Source of the DNA: Phytoseiulus persimilis | Lineage: Eukaryota; Arthropoda; Arachnida; Mesostigmata; Phytoseiidae | Direction of reading: 5' to 3' | Assembly (NCBI GenBank): GCA_037576195.1 | Contig: CM075102.1 | Location: 3,100,001-3,164,000, forward strand | DNA length: 64,000 bases | In this document: positions 52,895 to 63,105 of the stretch, piece by piece | Position numbering within the stretch: position 1 is the stretch's first letter | How the letters are laid out: every line of letters begins with the position of its first letter | Made by a program: the position numbers and the translations under genes | The notes under the pieces: generated by a model | Databases searched by the model: none | What the model was told of the DNA's origin: nothing | What the model saw: only the letters and a program-made list of their open reading frames with translations

Positions 52895-52996
52895 CAAACA
52901 CGCTCCATGTCCCGCCTGTCGTCGCAGCTCAATCTTTCACAATCAGAATGAGTTTCAAAATCATAAATACATCCACCGACGCTGTAATATTCGCCG

Positions 52997-53842
52997 CTAG
53001 TGATCCTTCTTCCGAATCGGATACTCGAACTCCGGTGGCGTGATTTCTGCCATGACCAAATCTCGTTCGATCCGTCGTCGATCGAGATATGTTTTCATGT
53101 AGAAGTTCAAGAACAATCCGAGGATCAGAACCACCTGGATGGTGGCGAAGTACACCAAGTATCTCGGGAATCCACAGTCGTACATCAGCGGAATGCTCAT
53201 ATGAAGGATCGCAAACACGAATTGGCCGATCTGGAGCTGCGTGAGGAACTTTTTCCACCAGAGGAACTTTCTGAGAGCGGGATACGTCGCCATGAAATAA
53301 TAAGAGTACATCAGAACGTGAATGGAGGCGTTGATGAACAGGCCCAAGCCTGGCTGGCCCTCCGGGGCGAAGCCGAACCAGAACGACGCGTTGAACGCGA
53401 CGATCGTGTGGTGGATGACGTGGAGATTGGTCACGTGACTGAACTTCTTCTTCAAAATGAAGAAGAAAGTGTCGAAGAAGTCGAGATAGCGCACGAAAAT
53501 GTAGTAGTATCCAACCCGGATGAGTTTACGGTGTCCTTCGTCGTCGCGTCCTGTGATGCCCTGACAGAAGAACGAGTAGGATCCGTTGCCGTAGGTCAGT
53601 GGGAAGCAGATCGCGAGAAAGGCGACGTTCGCGATCACCATGAACAAATTATGGATTCGCATAACCCATCGGAGGTCCATTGGTTTCCGGTCCTCCATCC
53701 AACGTTCTCCGTTCCGGACGATGAAGAGGTACGTCGCGATAATGGTGGACACGAACACGGGATTCGTGACGAGGGGGTAGTCGTAGGTCCGGGGGTCTTG
53801 CTTGAGCCCGAATCGCTGCCAGAGGGGGGCGATCGACTCCAT
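52997..53842 (-). CDS. Very-long-chain fatty acid elongase (ELOVL/ELO family), single exon
   Basis: A 281-residue multipass ER membrane protein of normal family length. It catalyses the condensing step of fatty-acid elongation, joining malonyl-CoA to an acyl-CoA. The ELO motifs are all present in order: YLDFFDTFFFILKKK (120-133 region), the catalytic histidine box HVIHH (141-145), NASIHVLMYSYYFM (171-184) and TQLQIGQF (201-208). Hydrophobic segments occur at about 28-43, 66-83, 205-225 and 230-248. The C-terminus ends KKDH, a dilysine ER-retention signal. The start ATG has a good context (CGCCATGG), with no upstream ATG seen back to the predicted start site. The coding part is uninterrupted, unlike the intron-rich gene nearby. 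Substrate chain length cannot be read from sequence. A 316-codon antisense frame (53,000-53,950, +) is a shadow. Confidence 0.97.
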   Translation of the reverse strand: MESIAPLWQRFGLKQDPRTYDYPLVTNPVFVSTIIATYLFIVRNGERWMEDRKPMDLRWVMRIHNLFMVIANVAFLAICFPLTYGNGSYSFFCQGITGRDDEGHRKLIRVGYYYIFVRYLDFFDTFFFILKKKFSHVTNLHVIHHTIVAFNASFWFGFAPEGQPGLGLFINASIHVLMYSYYFMATYPALRKFLWWKKFLTQLQIGQFVFAILHMSIPLMYDCGFPRYLVYFATIQVVLILGLFLNFYMKTYLDRRRIERDLVMAEITPPEFEYPIRKKDH

Positions 53843-53993
53843 GGCGATGTTTCAGATCACCTTCCGGTACGGAGAGATTCGTCGACCCGGAGGAACGATG
53901 GAGAACACGTGGTGTTGACACTTGGTCGGGGAAATCTTCTCTGGATTTGAAAGTGTCGCGTTCAAGTGGAAAGCAGAGATGGTTGTTGTGTTG

Positions 53994-54000
53994 TTTTATA
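53994..54000 (-). promoter_or_regulatory. TATA box of the ELOVL gene
   Basis: TATAAAA on the minus strand, about 152 bp before the elongase start codon, predicts transcription start near 53,969 and a leader of about 125 nt with no upstream ATG. Confidence 0.65.
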
Positions 54001-57000
54001 GCGCAGATGGCAAGGGTAAGTGCGAATCGCGAACAGAACGAAACTGAGCGCGCTCCTCAAGAAGGAAAATCCGTATGGGACGAAGCGCGACAGCCGGCCA
54101 GCGAACCGGCTGCCGTTCCGGTAGCGCCGGGTGACACAAGACGCTAATTACGAGAACTGGCGATTGTCATTCCGCGCATTAGGGAGAGCCGGCGGGAGAC
54201 TCTGGCCGAGTTGTGAGGACAGCTGGAAGAGGAAGGAACTCGGTTCTGTTGGGATTCGTGGAGTTGAAGCGCAGATCGGCGCTCGGCTGCGGAATTTCTG
54301 AGATCACTCACCTTTCGGACGTCGAGGAAATTTCGCAATCCGTCAACGGTCGCCGGGGGTCAGGAAACTGAGCTCTGTTAGCAGTCGTTCTCTTTCAGAA
54401 CCGCAGCCACTGTGCGGAGAATGAGACTCGGGCGATGGTCAGCAGATCGAGCGTTCTGCGGAACTGTCTCGGATCGTTTGGGATGGGGAGAAACTTCCGC
54501 GTGTCTCAAGCGACGCCGTTCCAAAATAATCTCACAGGATATCCATGCCGAAACGAGGAAACTCTCCAAATGATCTTCAGGCTCCAGAATCCGACGCCGT
54601 CATTGTACCATAATACTGCACTCTTCCACGCGATAGGGGATCACCAGTTGATCTAGGCTTTTTCCCGGAAAACGGTCGGGCGCCGCGGCTATTTGCGGAG
54701 AAATTGAATCTGGTCGCTCGGAAGTGTTCTCGTGAAGGAGATGACTCCAGCCATTGGTCGAGCCTTCCGAATCGAGTTGTCAGACGGGAGCGGAGCAATT
54801 GTAGAAGACGTCGCTCCTGCCGAGGACGAGTGAAAGTTGCAGCAAGTTTCCTCTGGTGAGATTGCAGTTTTCTTTCGCTCTTGCGGAAAAACCTGCGATG
54901 GGAGTTCTCATGAGTTTTTGGGCTCAGAATCGGGGAAAATAGCCCGCGCAATTCAAGAAGCGAACAATGGTTGTTTCGGCACTTTCGATTGTTTTGATAA
55001 CGCGTTTCTCGTTACGTCCCATTGTTTATCTTAAGTAAACGAGGAATCGCTGCGCCAGAACATCAAATAACTCTCGGGTCTAAGGGACGCTCCTTGATAT
55101 TCAGACCGTCCAAACTTGTTTATCGGAAGGTGTGAACATTGATGGGCATTCCGAGAGCTTGATATGAGAGGATGGAGGGAAACTATCGAGAGAATTCGAT
55201 GAGTGAATGCAGGGCCCACTTCCAGTACGAAGCATCATTTCCCCCCGGTAGGACCACGTGATCGGATCAATCGCTCGCATTGCTTCGTTCTCGAACCTCA
55301 AGTCCACTCGAAACCCGAATCGAACGGAAAATTATTATCTGAACAGCTACGTACACTACGTGAGAGAATCAATTGGAGGATGGATGATGACTGATTCCCA
55401 AAGCGTAGCCGTTCAATATTCATGACGGACATCGTCGAACTCCCGAAACAGTGGCACCCCGGCGTGGTGAGGGGCAGTGACGACGCGGTCGCGGGCGATG
55501 CGAATGTGATGCGGAGACGGAGAACAAAAAAACTCCATACGGCCAAACTTCCGAGGCTTCATTGTTTCCCGTTTTTCCTGGAATGCCAGGAACTCATGTT
55601 CGTCATCCGAACGCGAGTCAAAATACTCTGGCTACAGAGCTGAAGTTTCCGAAGCGGTTCGGGAGTGGTGAAGGAGAGGGGGAATCGAGCGGCCGGAACT
55701 TGCTCGATTACTTCAACCCATTCCTTCCGCAAAAACTGTCACTGCGATCTTTGATGAGAGACATCGATCAGAAAGTCTTCGCATCCGGAAAGTTGCAGCG
55801 GTGAGCCGTGACTCGGGTGACGATGTCGAACACGCGCGCACGCAAGACAAACTCTGGGTCTCAGCTCAGCTGTGGGGTCACCGGTACCTCATCCTCCGTG
55901 GGTTCGATTCGGCCCCACTGCCAGGAAATTCACGATGGCAGAGTCTTAACTCGAATCGTCGCCAGGGAAGTACGTCACCGCGAACTGTGCTCTTGGAATT
56001 CCCGAAACTTCGCGACAACGATCAAGACATCGAAAGGCGGGACTCCAGAAGCTCGAGACAAACAGGTTCAATCTCACGCATGCTTTCAGCTCTCGTGATC
56101 GTCGAAGCAAGGAGTCAAGCTGACTGGGAGTCAGACATCTCTCGAGCACCGGAAATCCACAAACGAGTAGTCTGCTGCAGCAGCCGCCCACCCGGTACCG
56201 ACTCCTCTTCGCAACGACTCGCGGTGAGAGGACATTTTCCGTGTGACGGATGAGAAACGGTCTGATACTGCGATCACTGGGCCTGCCGACGCCGAAAAAG
56301 TACCCCATGTTCAGAGAGGACCTCGTTCTCTGACATTTCTCAAACCCGTCGGGGAAGCTCGAGCTCACTCAACAAGACGCCAGCCTGCGAATGAGACTTC
56401 GCGTGATAGTCGAGTCAGGTCGGCTCCGCTCCTCGCCCTGAGACAAAGAAAACCGAACAAACGCTTCTCAGAGCGAGAGCGTCAGCGGTAGGAACCAAAC
56501 CCACCGCTCTCGCGCCGACCACACGCCCGAGACAGCGTTAAACGATCACCCGCAAGAAAGAATATGAATACCCAGATCGGGCCGACCACTTTGCCATCTC
56601 TTCGGATGAAAGCTCGTTCGCAAATGGTCTCGCAATTGCGGAAAAGTCACGTGTCTTCCGAATAATGTGGCTTCTCCTCCAGGAACTTTATCAACCATCC
56701 GTCCTTCCCACAGCGGGACTCGCTCCCATGATCCATGATCGAGATATCCATAGATGGAAAGGGTTCTTGGGAGGCACGACTTCTACTTGTGGCTTCCAGA
56801 AGCATCCCCCGAAGAGCGGAAGTTCCCATCCTGGGATGTCTGCAGGTTCTGATCTGGGACGTTCGTTCTCCATCGTGTTTGTACACTCCAGCACTCATCA
56901 ATTTTTGCATCGGTGAATATCTAAAAGCACATGACTTACCATCTGATTCGCTCCGATGATGGAAATCGCACTCCAAAACTCAGAGTGAAGATGACGAGCG

Positions 57001-58836
57001 GACTCTTCTGTGGTTTTCCACGCAGTGAACTCATTCTGGTCGAACGAGATCTGATGTATGCTGGTCCGAACCCCGCCTCGGGCTCTCCGGCGAGGGTTGA
57101 AGCCCGTCGACGTCATCTTGAGGCCCAAGTGAGGCCTCTTCTCCAGGAATGCCGTACGTCTACCTCTCTGTCCCATGCTGTGCCGCCGCTCGAGAGATCT
57201 CATCATCAATCGACTAGAAATCGGGGAGATTTCAGCTAGGTCAGCTTCTCGCTGACTTTACCACTGCCTCCTCAACATTTGGCGGAGGAGCCCATAGCGA
57301 CTAGGATTCCCAGGAGCTTTCTTGCCGGAGATGCGAGAAGGAGCTCTTCTCGATTTTGAAACGTTTCGAATGCCGATCCCGTGAAGACACGTACGCGTCG
57401 AGATCCACGTGACGAACCGTTCCTGCAATCGAGTTCCGCGACTCCTGGACGAATCGACGGAAACTGATCTCAGCGTTTCAGGAGCGACGGCGAAGTACGC
57501 AGGGCCAGAATCACTCAGCGACCCGGCACGCGGCTTGTCTGCTTCTGTTACAGCAGTCGCGTCAGAGAGAGATTCACTCTTCTCCGAACCGATCCTCCGA
57601 GAAGATCGTGAGAGAACGGATGTCTTCGTGAGGATGGCGAGCATCGCTCTAGTCTCGGTTGTAAACCTCACCATCAAGCACAACCTCTCCAAGTTCGATG
57701 ATGCATCACCGATATCGTCGCGATCGGTGATTCCAATTCAGGTAGAGAGAGAGAAGCAACGAAAAGCTTCTAACGATATTTGTAGCGGCAACAGCGTCGA
57801 ACCCTGGAGAGAGTGTAGCAACACTCTAAAGATTTGTGTTCGTGGGCGAACGGAAGCGGAGAGATCCGCTCGAGCCCGCCTGAAAAAGGAGAAGGTATCT
57901 CAAGATCGAGCTCACGAGAAAGCCTGCGAGTCGGTCGGGTCAGGCTCCCTAGCCGATGGAGGCGGATCCAGTCCATGCTCAAAGTTCATAGGGATCGAAC
58001 TCACGGGGCCACAACTCATCAGTACGAGGGCTTGATATCGTTTTTTTCTCCATTTTCATTTGATGAACTACGGCAGATGTTTTCATGCGAATTTCCGCAC
58101 CCCCACAGCTGATGGAATGTGACGTCATTTCGCCACTGTTGGCACTCAACCGTTTCGATTGCGACACCTACGAACCTGAACATCCACCTCCTCGAGGCTC
58201 CAACATCAGGCTGAACGAGAATGACACTGCATTCTTTCGTACTCGAGCTCTCGCATACGTTCACTGCTTCTTTTTCATCTCGTTCATTTCAACGACTCCT
58301 CTCCGCTGGCACCATGGTGGGCGGCTTGTAATCAACGATGCGCGTGATTCTCTTCGGAGCCCTGACGCTTCGGAGCAGCCCTAACACCGATGACGCGAAG
58401 ACCGGACTGCCGTTGGAGTCGGTTGGCGAGAACCAGTAAGAAAAACCCAGGAACTCGAGGAATCCGCTGTGGCTTTGCAGGCAGGTCTGAGGCAGAATCT
58501 CACTCATGGCCATGTCCAGGGAAGCATCGCTGACTACCAGTCTCGTGGGCGAGCCGGATCTCCGAGATCCACGAACCCGATCCCAATGCGACCACCGCTT
58601 TCTTCAGCTTGACGCCGACGGACTCCTGTCAGAGAATGTTCTCCTCTTCATTGAGAAACAGAACCCGCGATCGATCCGTGTGAATGTTTCGAAAGATCAG
58701 GACGCTTCGGTAACCCTTCAAACCCGCGCGTGAAAACATCACATCCACTGAGGTGGCTCGCGCCCGAAGTGAAAGGTTGATGTGCTCATCTTCAAAAGAT
58801 GCATTCAGGTCCAAATCGAAGCATGAAGAACCGTTT
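54001..58836. other. Intergenic stretch, no gene recognised
   Basis: No supported gene in about 4.8 kb. The longest open frames (57,409-58,035 + and overlapping minus-strand frames) are Ser/Arg-rich with no motif I can name and no convincing splice sites. Confidence 0.35.
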
Positions 58837-58844
58837 CTTCACGC

Positions 58845-59684
58845 CAGAGTTGGGCAGATTCGAATCACTTTCGATTCGAATCAAGTTGATTCGAATCACC
58901 TGATTCGAATCGAGAAACATCGAATCAAAAGTGATTCGAATCAAAAACCGTCGAATCAGGCTGATTCGAATCAAAAGTGATTCGAATCATTTTGATTCGA
59001 ATCAGGATCGATCATCTGATTCGAATCACACGATTCGAATCACTCTGATTCGAATCAGAAAATGATTCGAATCAAAATTTGATTCGAATCAAAGTTTGAT
59101 CCGAATCATTTTCTGATTCGAATCCTTACTACATATACTCGGCTTAGTCCGGGACCAGTCTGACCATACTTTTCGAAAGCTGGAGGGGTGATTCCGAGAC
59201 CAATCTGAGCATTACTTCCCAGTTGTTCCCAGAGTTGGGAAGTAATGCTCAGATTGGTCACGGAATCACCCCTCCAGAGTTGGGAAGTAATGGCCAGATT
59301 GGTCTCGGAATCACCCCTCCAGAGTTGGAAAGTAATGTGCGGACAAACTGACAAACTAAGCCGATCATATATAGTAGGGATTCGAATCAGAAAATGATTC
59401 GAATCAGAACATGATTCGAATCCTCTGGTTCGAATCAAAAATGATTCGAATCAGGATCATCGAATCACTTGATTCGAATCAGAAATGATTCGAATCAGGA
59501 TGATTCGACTCAGAAGCTATCGAATCACGTGATTCGAATCAAAAATGATTCGAATCATTTTGATTCGAATCAGGACGATTCGAATCACATCTGATCCGAT
59601 CTGATTCGAATCCAATGATTCGAATCAGAGGAGATTCGAATCAAAATGATTCGAATCAAAATGATTCGAATCTGCCCAACTCTG
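58845..59684. mobile_element. hAT-like foldback MITE built from GATTCGAATC palindromes
   Basis: The ends are perfect inverted repeats of 23 bp, beginning CAGAGTTGGGCAGATTCGAA, which is the CAG-nG-TGG style of hAT termini. They are flanked by a perfect 8-bp target duplication CTTCACGC (58,837-58,844 and 59,685-59,692), the hAT size. The two arms, about 284 and 310 bp, are arrays of the self-complementary decamer GATTCGAATC. I count 29 exact copies by eye, with many near copies, at irregular 1-12 bp spacing. The whole element is therefore one long potential hairpin. It has no coding capacity. A second inverted-repeat unit occupies its centre. Confidence 0.9.
59129..59374. mobile_element. TA-flanked inverted-repeat element nested at the palindrome centre
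   Basis: The ends begin CTACATATACTCGGCTTAGT and, reverse-complemented, CTATATATGATCGGCTTAGT (17 of 20 match). Both sides are flanked by TA, the Tc1/mariner-type target. Inside, a unit of about 45 bp (GGAGGGGTGATTCC...AGTAATG... in inverted form) occurs once in the left arm and about two and a half times in the right arm, so the interior also folds back. It is 246 bp with no coding capacity. It could be a nested insertion or the original loop of the larger palindrome. Confidence 0.65.
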
Positions 59685-59692
59685 CTTCACGC

Positions 59693-60621
59693 GGATCGCG
59701 GTTTTCAAATATCAGGCCAAAAATCATCATACGAACAAAAAAAACCCACTGCAGTCGATCAGAGTAACTGTTGGTTCAGACGAGGGGAAATTCACGACTT
59801 CGTAATGAGAGCTCCGGATTATACTCAATCGATGGGACAACCTTCTAAGACAGTAGAGCACTCGTGAACATCCAACTGCATCTACATCGAAACAGCCCGT
59901 GGGATCGAAACCAGGCAATCAGTGACTGACTTGCGTTGCATTCGCCTGTGAAGCGAATACTTTGACACTTCTGCGACTCTTGGAACGTCGGCTCGTGAGG
60001 ATCACTCAGATCACTGGAAGATTACTGGTATTCATTCGTTGCTGTGAACAACGCTACAACGTTGGAAAATTACGCCGTCTCCTGTTCCGTCAATGTGGGC
60101 ATATATCGTGTGTATTTTCCTCAACATCTCCAATCTCACGTGAGCATGCGCTGCGGACTAGCGGAGGTATCAAGAGATGGGGAGCTTTCCATACAGTCGG
60201 AGAATCTGTTCGACGAGGGTTCTGAATGCGCTCACGGGCAGCGGCTGTATCAACCAGATGGACTCGAGTTCTCTGCTTTCACATCCGTATGATCATGGGA
60301 GTCGACGAGCTGTCTCAGGTCGAGTGAGACACTATGATTGTGATTTCGTGAAAATGGGATTAACAGTTCAAAAAGTTCCTTCTCCTTGTTTCCGAGCTCC
60401 TTGTGAGGTGAAGCCGATATTATTAAGTGTCACGCTTTGTTTTCGGGAGTGCTTGTCAAGAACCGCAATCATATCATGAGTATCTGACCAACTGTAAGGA
60501 ATTCGCGACCGGGCACAAAGGTACCCGGAATCGCGAGGAAAATCGATAAATTGGCGAGACTTCGAAGTTACCATGTGACAGCTGCAGGTGCGCCCTTCAA
60601 CTCGACAGCTCACAGGGTGGT
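59693..60621. other. No gene recognised
   Basis: Ordinary sequence between two repeat elements; no motif, repeat or exon could be supported. Confidence 0.4.
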
Positions 60622-61330
60622 TTTTTTGGTCGAGAATTTTCGAGCTCGATCTTACTTTGGCCAAAATTTTGGAAATCGGAGATATCGGAGAGGTCATTTT
60701 GATGTGAGATCCAGATGGATATGATGAAAATTTCGGTCAGTAAATAAGATGGAATGAATTGAAGATGACCGATCTTTTTTCGGTCTCCCTAAAAGTCATC
60801 GTCAATATTCATCCCATCGGACTTCTCGGGGTCGCGTTGGACGCGCGGAAGGTGACCGGTCTTTCGCCTGAAAACCGATCTCATTTCCTCGAAAAATGGA
60901 AAGCGATGGTATCAAGAATTCCTGGGGTGTCAAGGGTGATTTTGGCGCCCGAGGACGGGAACCTGAATGGGGGTGATTTCCGGTGGAAATCAGTAACCGC
61001 CAAATCGACCTTGCAGCTCAATATTCGGATGATTCACCCCATTCTGAGTAATTTTCACCCGAGGAGTTGCTTTCAATTCCGCCTCGTTGGGGAGTCACGA
61101 GAGGAAATGCGAGGTAAAGCGAAGAGAACAAAATTAGCCAACGGGCAGGCCCTCGAAAAAGGGTAAATACGATCGGTCACCATCGCGACCCCTACGAGTC
61201 CGATCGGATGAATATCGACGTTTGCACGATGACTTCCAGGGAGAACATCTTGACTTTCGGAAATCATCCAAGAACTGAGAAAGTTATGACCACAACAAGA
61301 TTGGGCTCGAGAATTCGCATCAAAAAAAAA
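60622..61330. repeat. Diverged inverted repeat, about 700 bp
   Basis: Roughly 250 bp at the left (60,622-60,870) aligns in reverse complement with roughly 190 bp at the right (61,141-61,330). The best-preserved part is AAGTCATCGT...ATATTCATCC...ATCGGACT...GGGGTCGCG, and both arms end outward in a T-run beside GAGAATTTTCGAG / GCGAATTCTCGAG. The arms are clearly related but diverged, so this is an old foldback element or an inverted duplication. Target duplications were not found. Confidence 0.6.
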
Positions 61331-61839
61331 CTTGACTTTGCGATACGATGGACGATGTTGCGCCGTATTCGAGCATGACTGACATCATTCTGAGCTACTG
61401 TGATTGCTGGTTGGCTCAGTTTTCGAGCTACAATTCGTCAGGATCTCTCACAATTCCGGATCTGCAGTTGGCCGCCTGAAGCCAACGCCTACCCTGGTCT
61501 GCTTTCGGTCCATCCATTGCGGGAATTGGGGTAGAGCACGAGGCGCTGTGGGGGCCGTGGGCGAAATGCTGGGCAGCATGGGCTGTTTGCGGCGGACGTG
61601 GGAGAGAGGAGGTCATCTCTCGCTGCGGGATGGATCTTCATACTTGCATCCGGGCGATACCAAGAGGTTCTGAAGCTGGGAGAGTTTTGGAACTGGTGTC
61701 CCGTGTCCCCTGGGGATCCCGGAGCAATTGATTCAGGATGAGCGAGTTCTCAGGCGGAATATTTTCCCCGGACGGGAAGAGCTCGAATTTCGTATTTCCG
61801 GGCCCGAAAACTCTGAGATCACGACTCTGAGCTAACAAA
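61331..61839. other. No gene recognised
   Basis: About 500 bp between two repeat elements, with nothing supportable. Confidence 0.4.
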
Positions 61840-61848
61840 ATAATTTGC

Positions 61849-62137
61849 GGGTGCCCGTCAACTGGGCCCCGGCGTCAACTGGGCCACGGGGTCAACAGGG
61901 GCCTTAACCTGATCTCACCGGATTCCCCCGCACGATTTCGAGTGCGCTGGCTGTCGATCTGCTCGCATCGCTCCGCTCGTTCGCCCGAGCCCTAACCTAA
62001 CCTCACCCAATCTCCCAATCCGCTTCAAGTCCGCTGCCTGCCGGTCCGCTCGGAAGTCGACGGCGAGGCCCACTTGACGCCGGGGCCCGGTTGACGCCGA
62101 AGCCCAGTTGACGCCGCGGCCCAGCTGACGCGCTCCC
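61849..62137. mobile_element. Foldback MITE with 9-bp target duplication (MULE-like)
   Basis: A perfect 9-bp direct repeat ATAATTTGC (61,840-61,848 and 62,138-62,146) flanks 289 bp. The termini are GGGTGCCCGTCAACTGGGCC and, reverse-complemented, GGGAGCGCGTCAGCTGGGCC (17 of 20 identical). Each arm continues as tandem units of about 17 bp with the core GTCAACTGGGCC, three on the left and four on the right in inverse orientation. A 9-bp duplication and GG ends point to a Mutator-like family. There is no coding capacity. Confidence 0.85.
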
Positions 62138-62474
62138 ATAATTTGCCGTGTCTTCTTGAAGTGCTTTCTCCGAATTCCCCCACGGATCGACAAGACTTCA
62201 AATATTGTCGCTCGTGCTTCCTGGTGGATCGATCCCTCAAGGTATATTGACAGGATGCTACTCGATCCGCGGAAACAGCATCGAACAGTGGAATGTGGAA
62301 ACCTCTCACGGCTTCGTTTGTCCAGAACCAGGGTCTGCGGGCGAGTTCGCGGCTTGAGGGAGGGGAAGAACCGTGTTCGAGCCTCGAGCGGGCCGTTCCC
62401 GGGATCGGTTGACGGATTTGGCCGGGGCAATGAGTACGCCATTCTCTCAGGTGGGATTTTGCAATGCGAATCGT

Positions 62475-62480
62475 TTTATT
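62475..62480 (-). terminator. Poly(A) signal of neuropeptide gene 2
   Basis: AATAAA on the minus strand, about 228 nt after the stop codon of the precursor. Confidence 0.55.
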
Positions 62481-62707
62481 TGGACAATGTTGACGCGGCG
62501 CCGAGGCGGAAGCCTCCGATTAGACTCAGCTATGTCGTGAATATCCTCAAGCGAAGCGATCCAAGTCCTCACTGGTGTCACCGAGGCGTCCCGAATCGAC
62601 GGCTGAGGCGAAAGAATCACTTCACTGGCGGACGCAGCGTGGGCATGCTTCTTCTGAAGGCGCAGAAGGCAGAAGCGCGCGATCGCAGCGGTGTTTAGCG
62701 GCGGCGT

Positions 62708-63036
62708 TTACCTCCGACGACCAAAGGCCATTCCGCTGAGAGAGTCGAGACCCCCTCGCTTACCTCCGTGGACCATGCTGCCACCTACCGGAGAGTAATC
62801 GCTTCGGAGCAGCCCGGCGCCGTTGGGGAGGTTCCCATTCGGAACGAGATACAATCGACCGACCTCCGTTGCCTGCAACCAAACGCAGCGTTCGAGATCG
62901 GTTTCTCAGAGTTCGGTTTTTTCGTCTGATTCCGCGGAACTCGGACCGCGAGGCCACTCACCCTTTGAGCATTAGCTGTTGGAGCGTAAGCAGCAACTGC
63001 AAGAAGAGCACACAGGCACAGGAAAGCGGTTCGCAT
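62708..63036 (-). CDS. Secreted neuropeptide precursor 2 (GGLDSLSGMAF-amide)
   Basis: Exon 1 is 63,036-62,962 and exon 2 is 62,872-62,708, joined in phase 0 across an 89-nt GTGAGT...GTTGCAG intron. The product is 79 residues. Residues 1-23 form a signal peptide (MRTAFLCLCALL...), with likely cleavage after ANA. The middle contains LYLVPNGN and LLRSDYSP. A Lys-Arg site then precedes GGLDSLSGMAF-GRRR-stop, so dibasic cleavage and amidation at Gly are predicted. Precursor 1 has the same intron position, the same ATE residues at the start of exon 2, the LVPNxN and RSD words, and a C-terminal peptide identical at 10 of 11 positions. The promoter is a textbook TATA plus TCAGT pair. The exact peptide family is unverified. 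Confidence 0.87.
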
Positions 63037-63068
63037 GATGAAGCTTGAGGCGCTGGGATTCGGCGAGA

Positions 63069-63105
63069 ACTGATGCCCTACGCCGCAGACCACGGCTTAT
63101 ATATA
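63069..63105 (-). promoter_or_regulatory. TATA plus initiator promoter of neuropeptide gene 2
   Basis: On the minus strand TATATATAAG (63,105-63,096) is followed by TCAGT (63,073-63,069). The A of the initiator (63,071) lies about 31 bp after the TATA start, the canonical spacing. The leader would be about 35 nt. Confidence 0.8.

Noticed and set aside
53000-53950. 316-codon open frame on the + strand
   Set aside because: It lies exactly antisense to the elongase, is Glu/His/Asp/Val-rich in the way expected from reverse reading of a GC-biased gene, and matches no family. It is a shadow frame.
57409-58035. 208-codon + strand frame, Ser/Arg/Glu-rich
   Set aside because: Overlapped by similar-looking frames on the other strand, with no motif or promoter; treated as chance.
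58845-59684. CRISPR-like regular repeat array
   Set aside because: The repeated word is only 10 bp and palindromic, spacers are 1-12 bp and non-unique, and the block has hAT ends with an 8-bp target duplication in a eukaryotic context.
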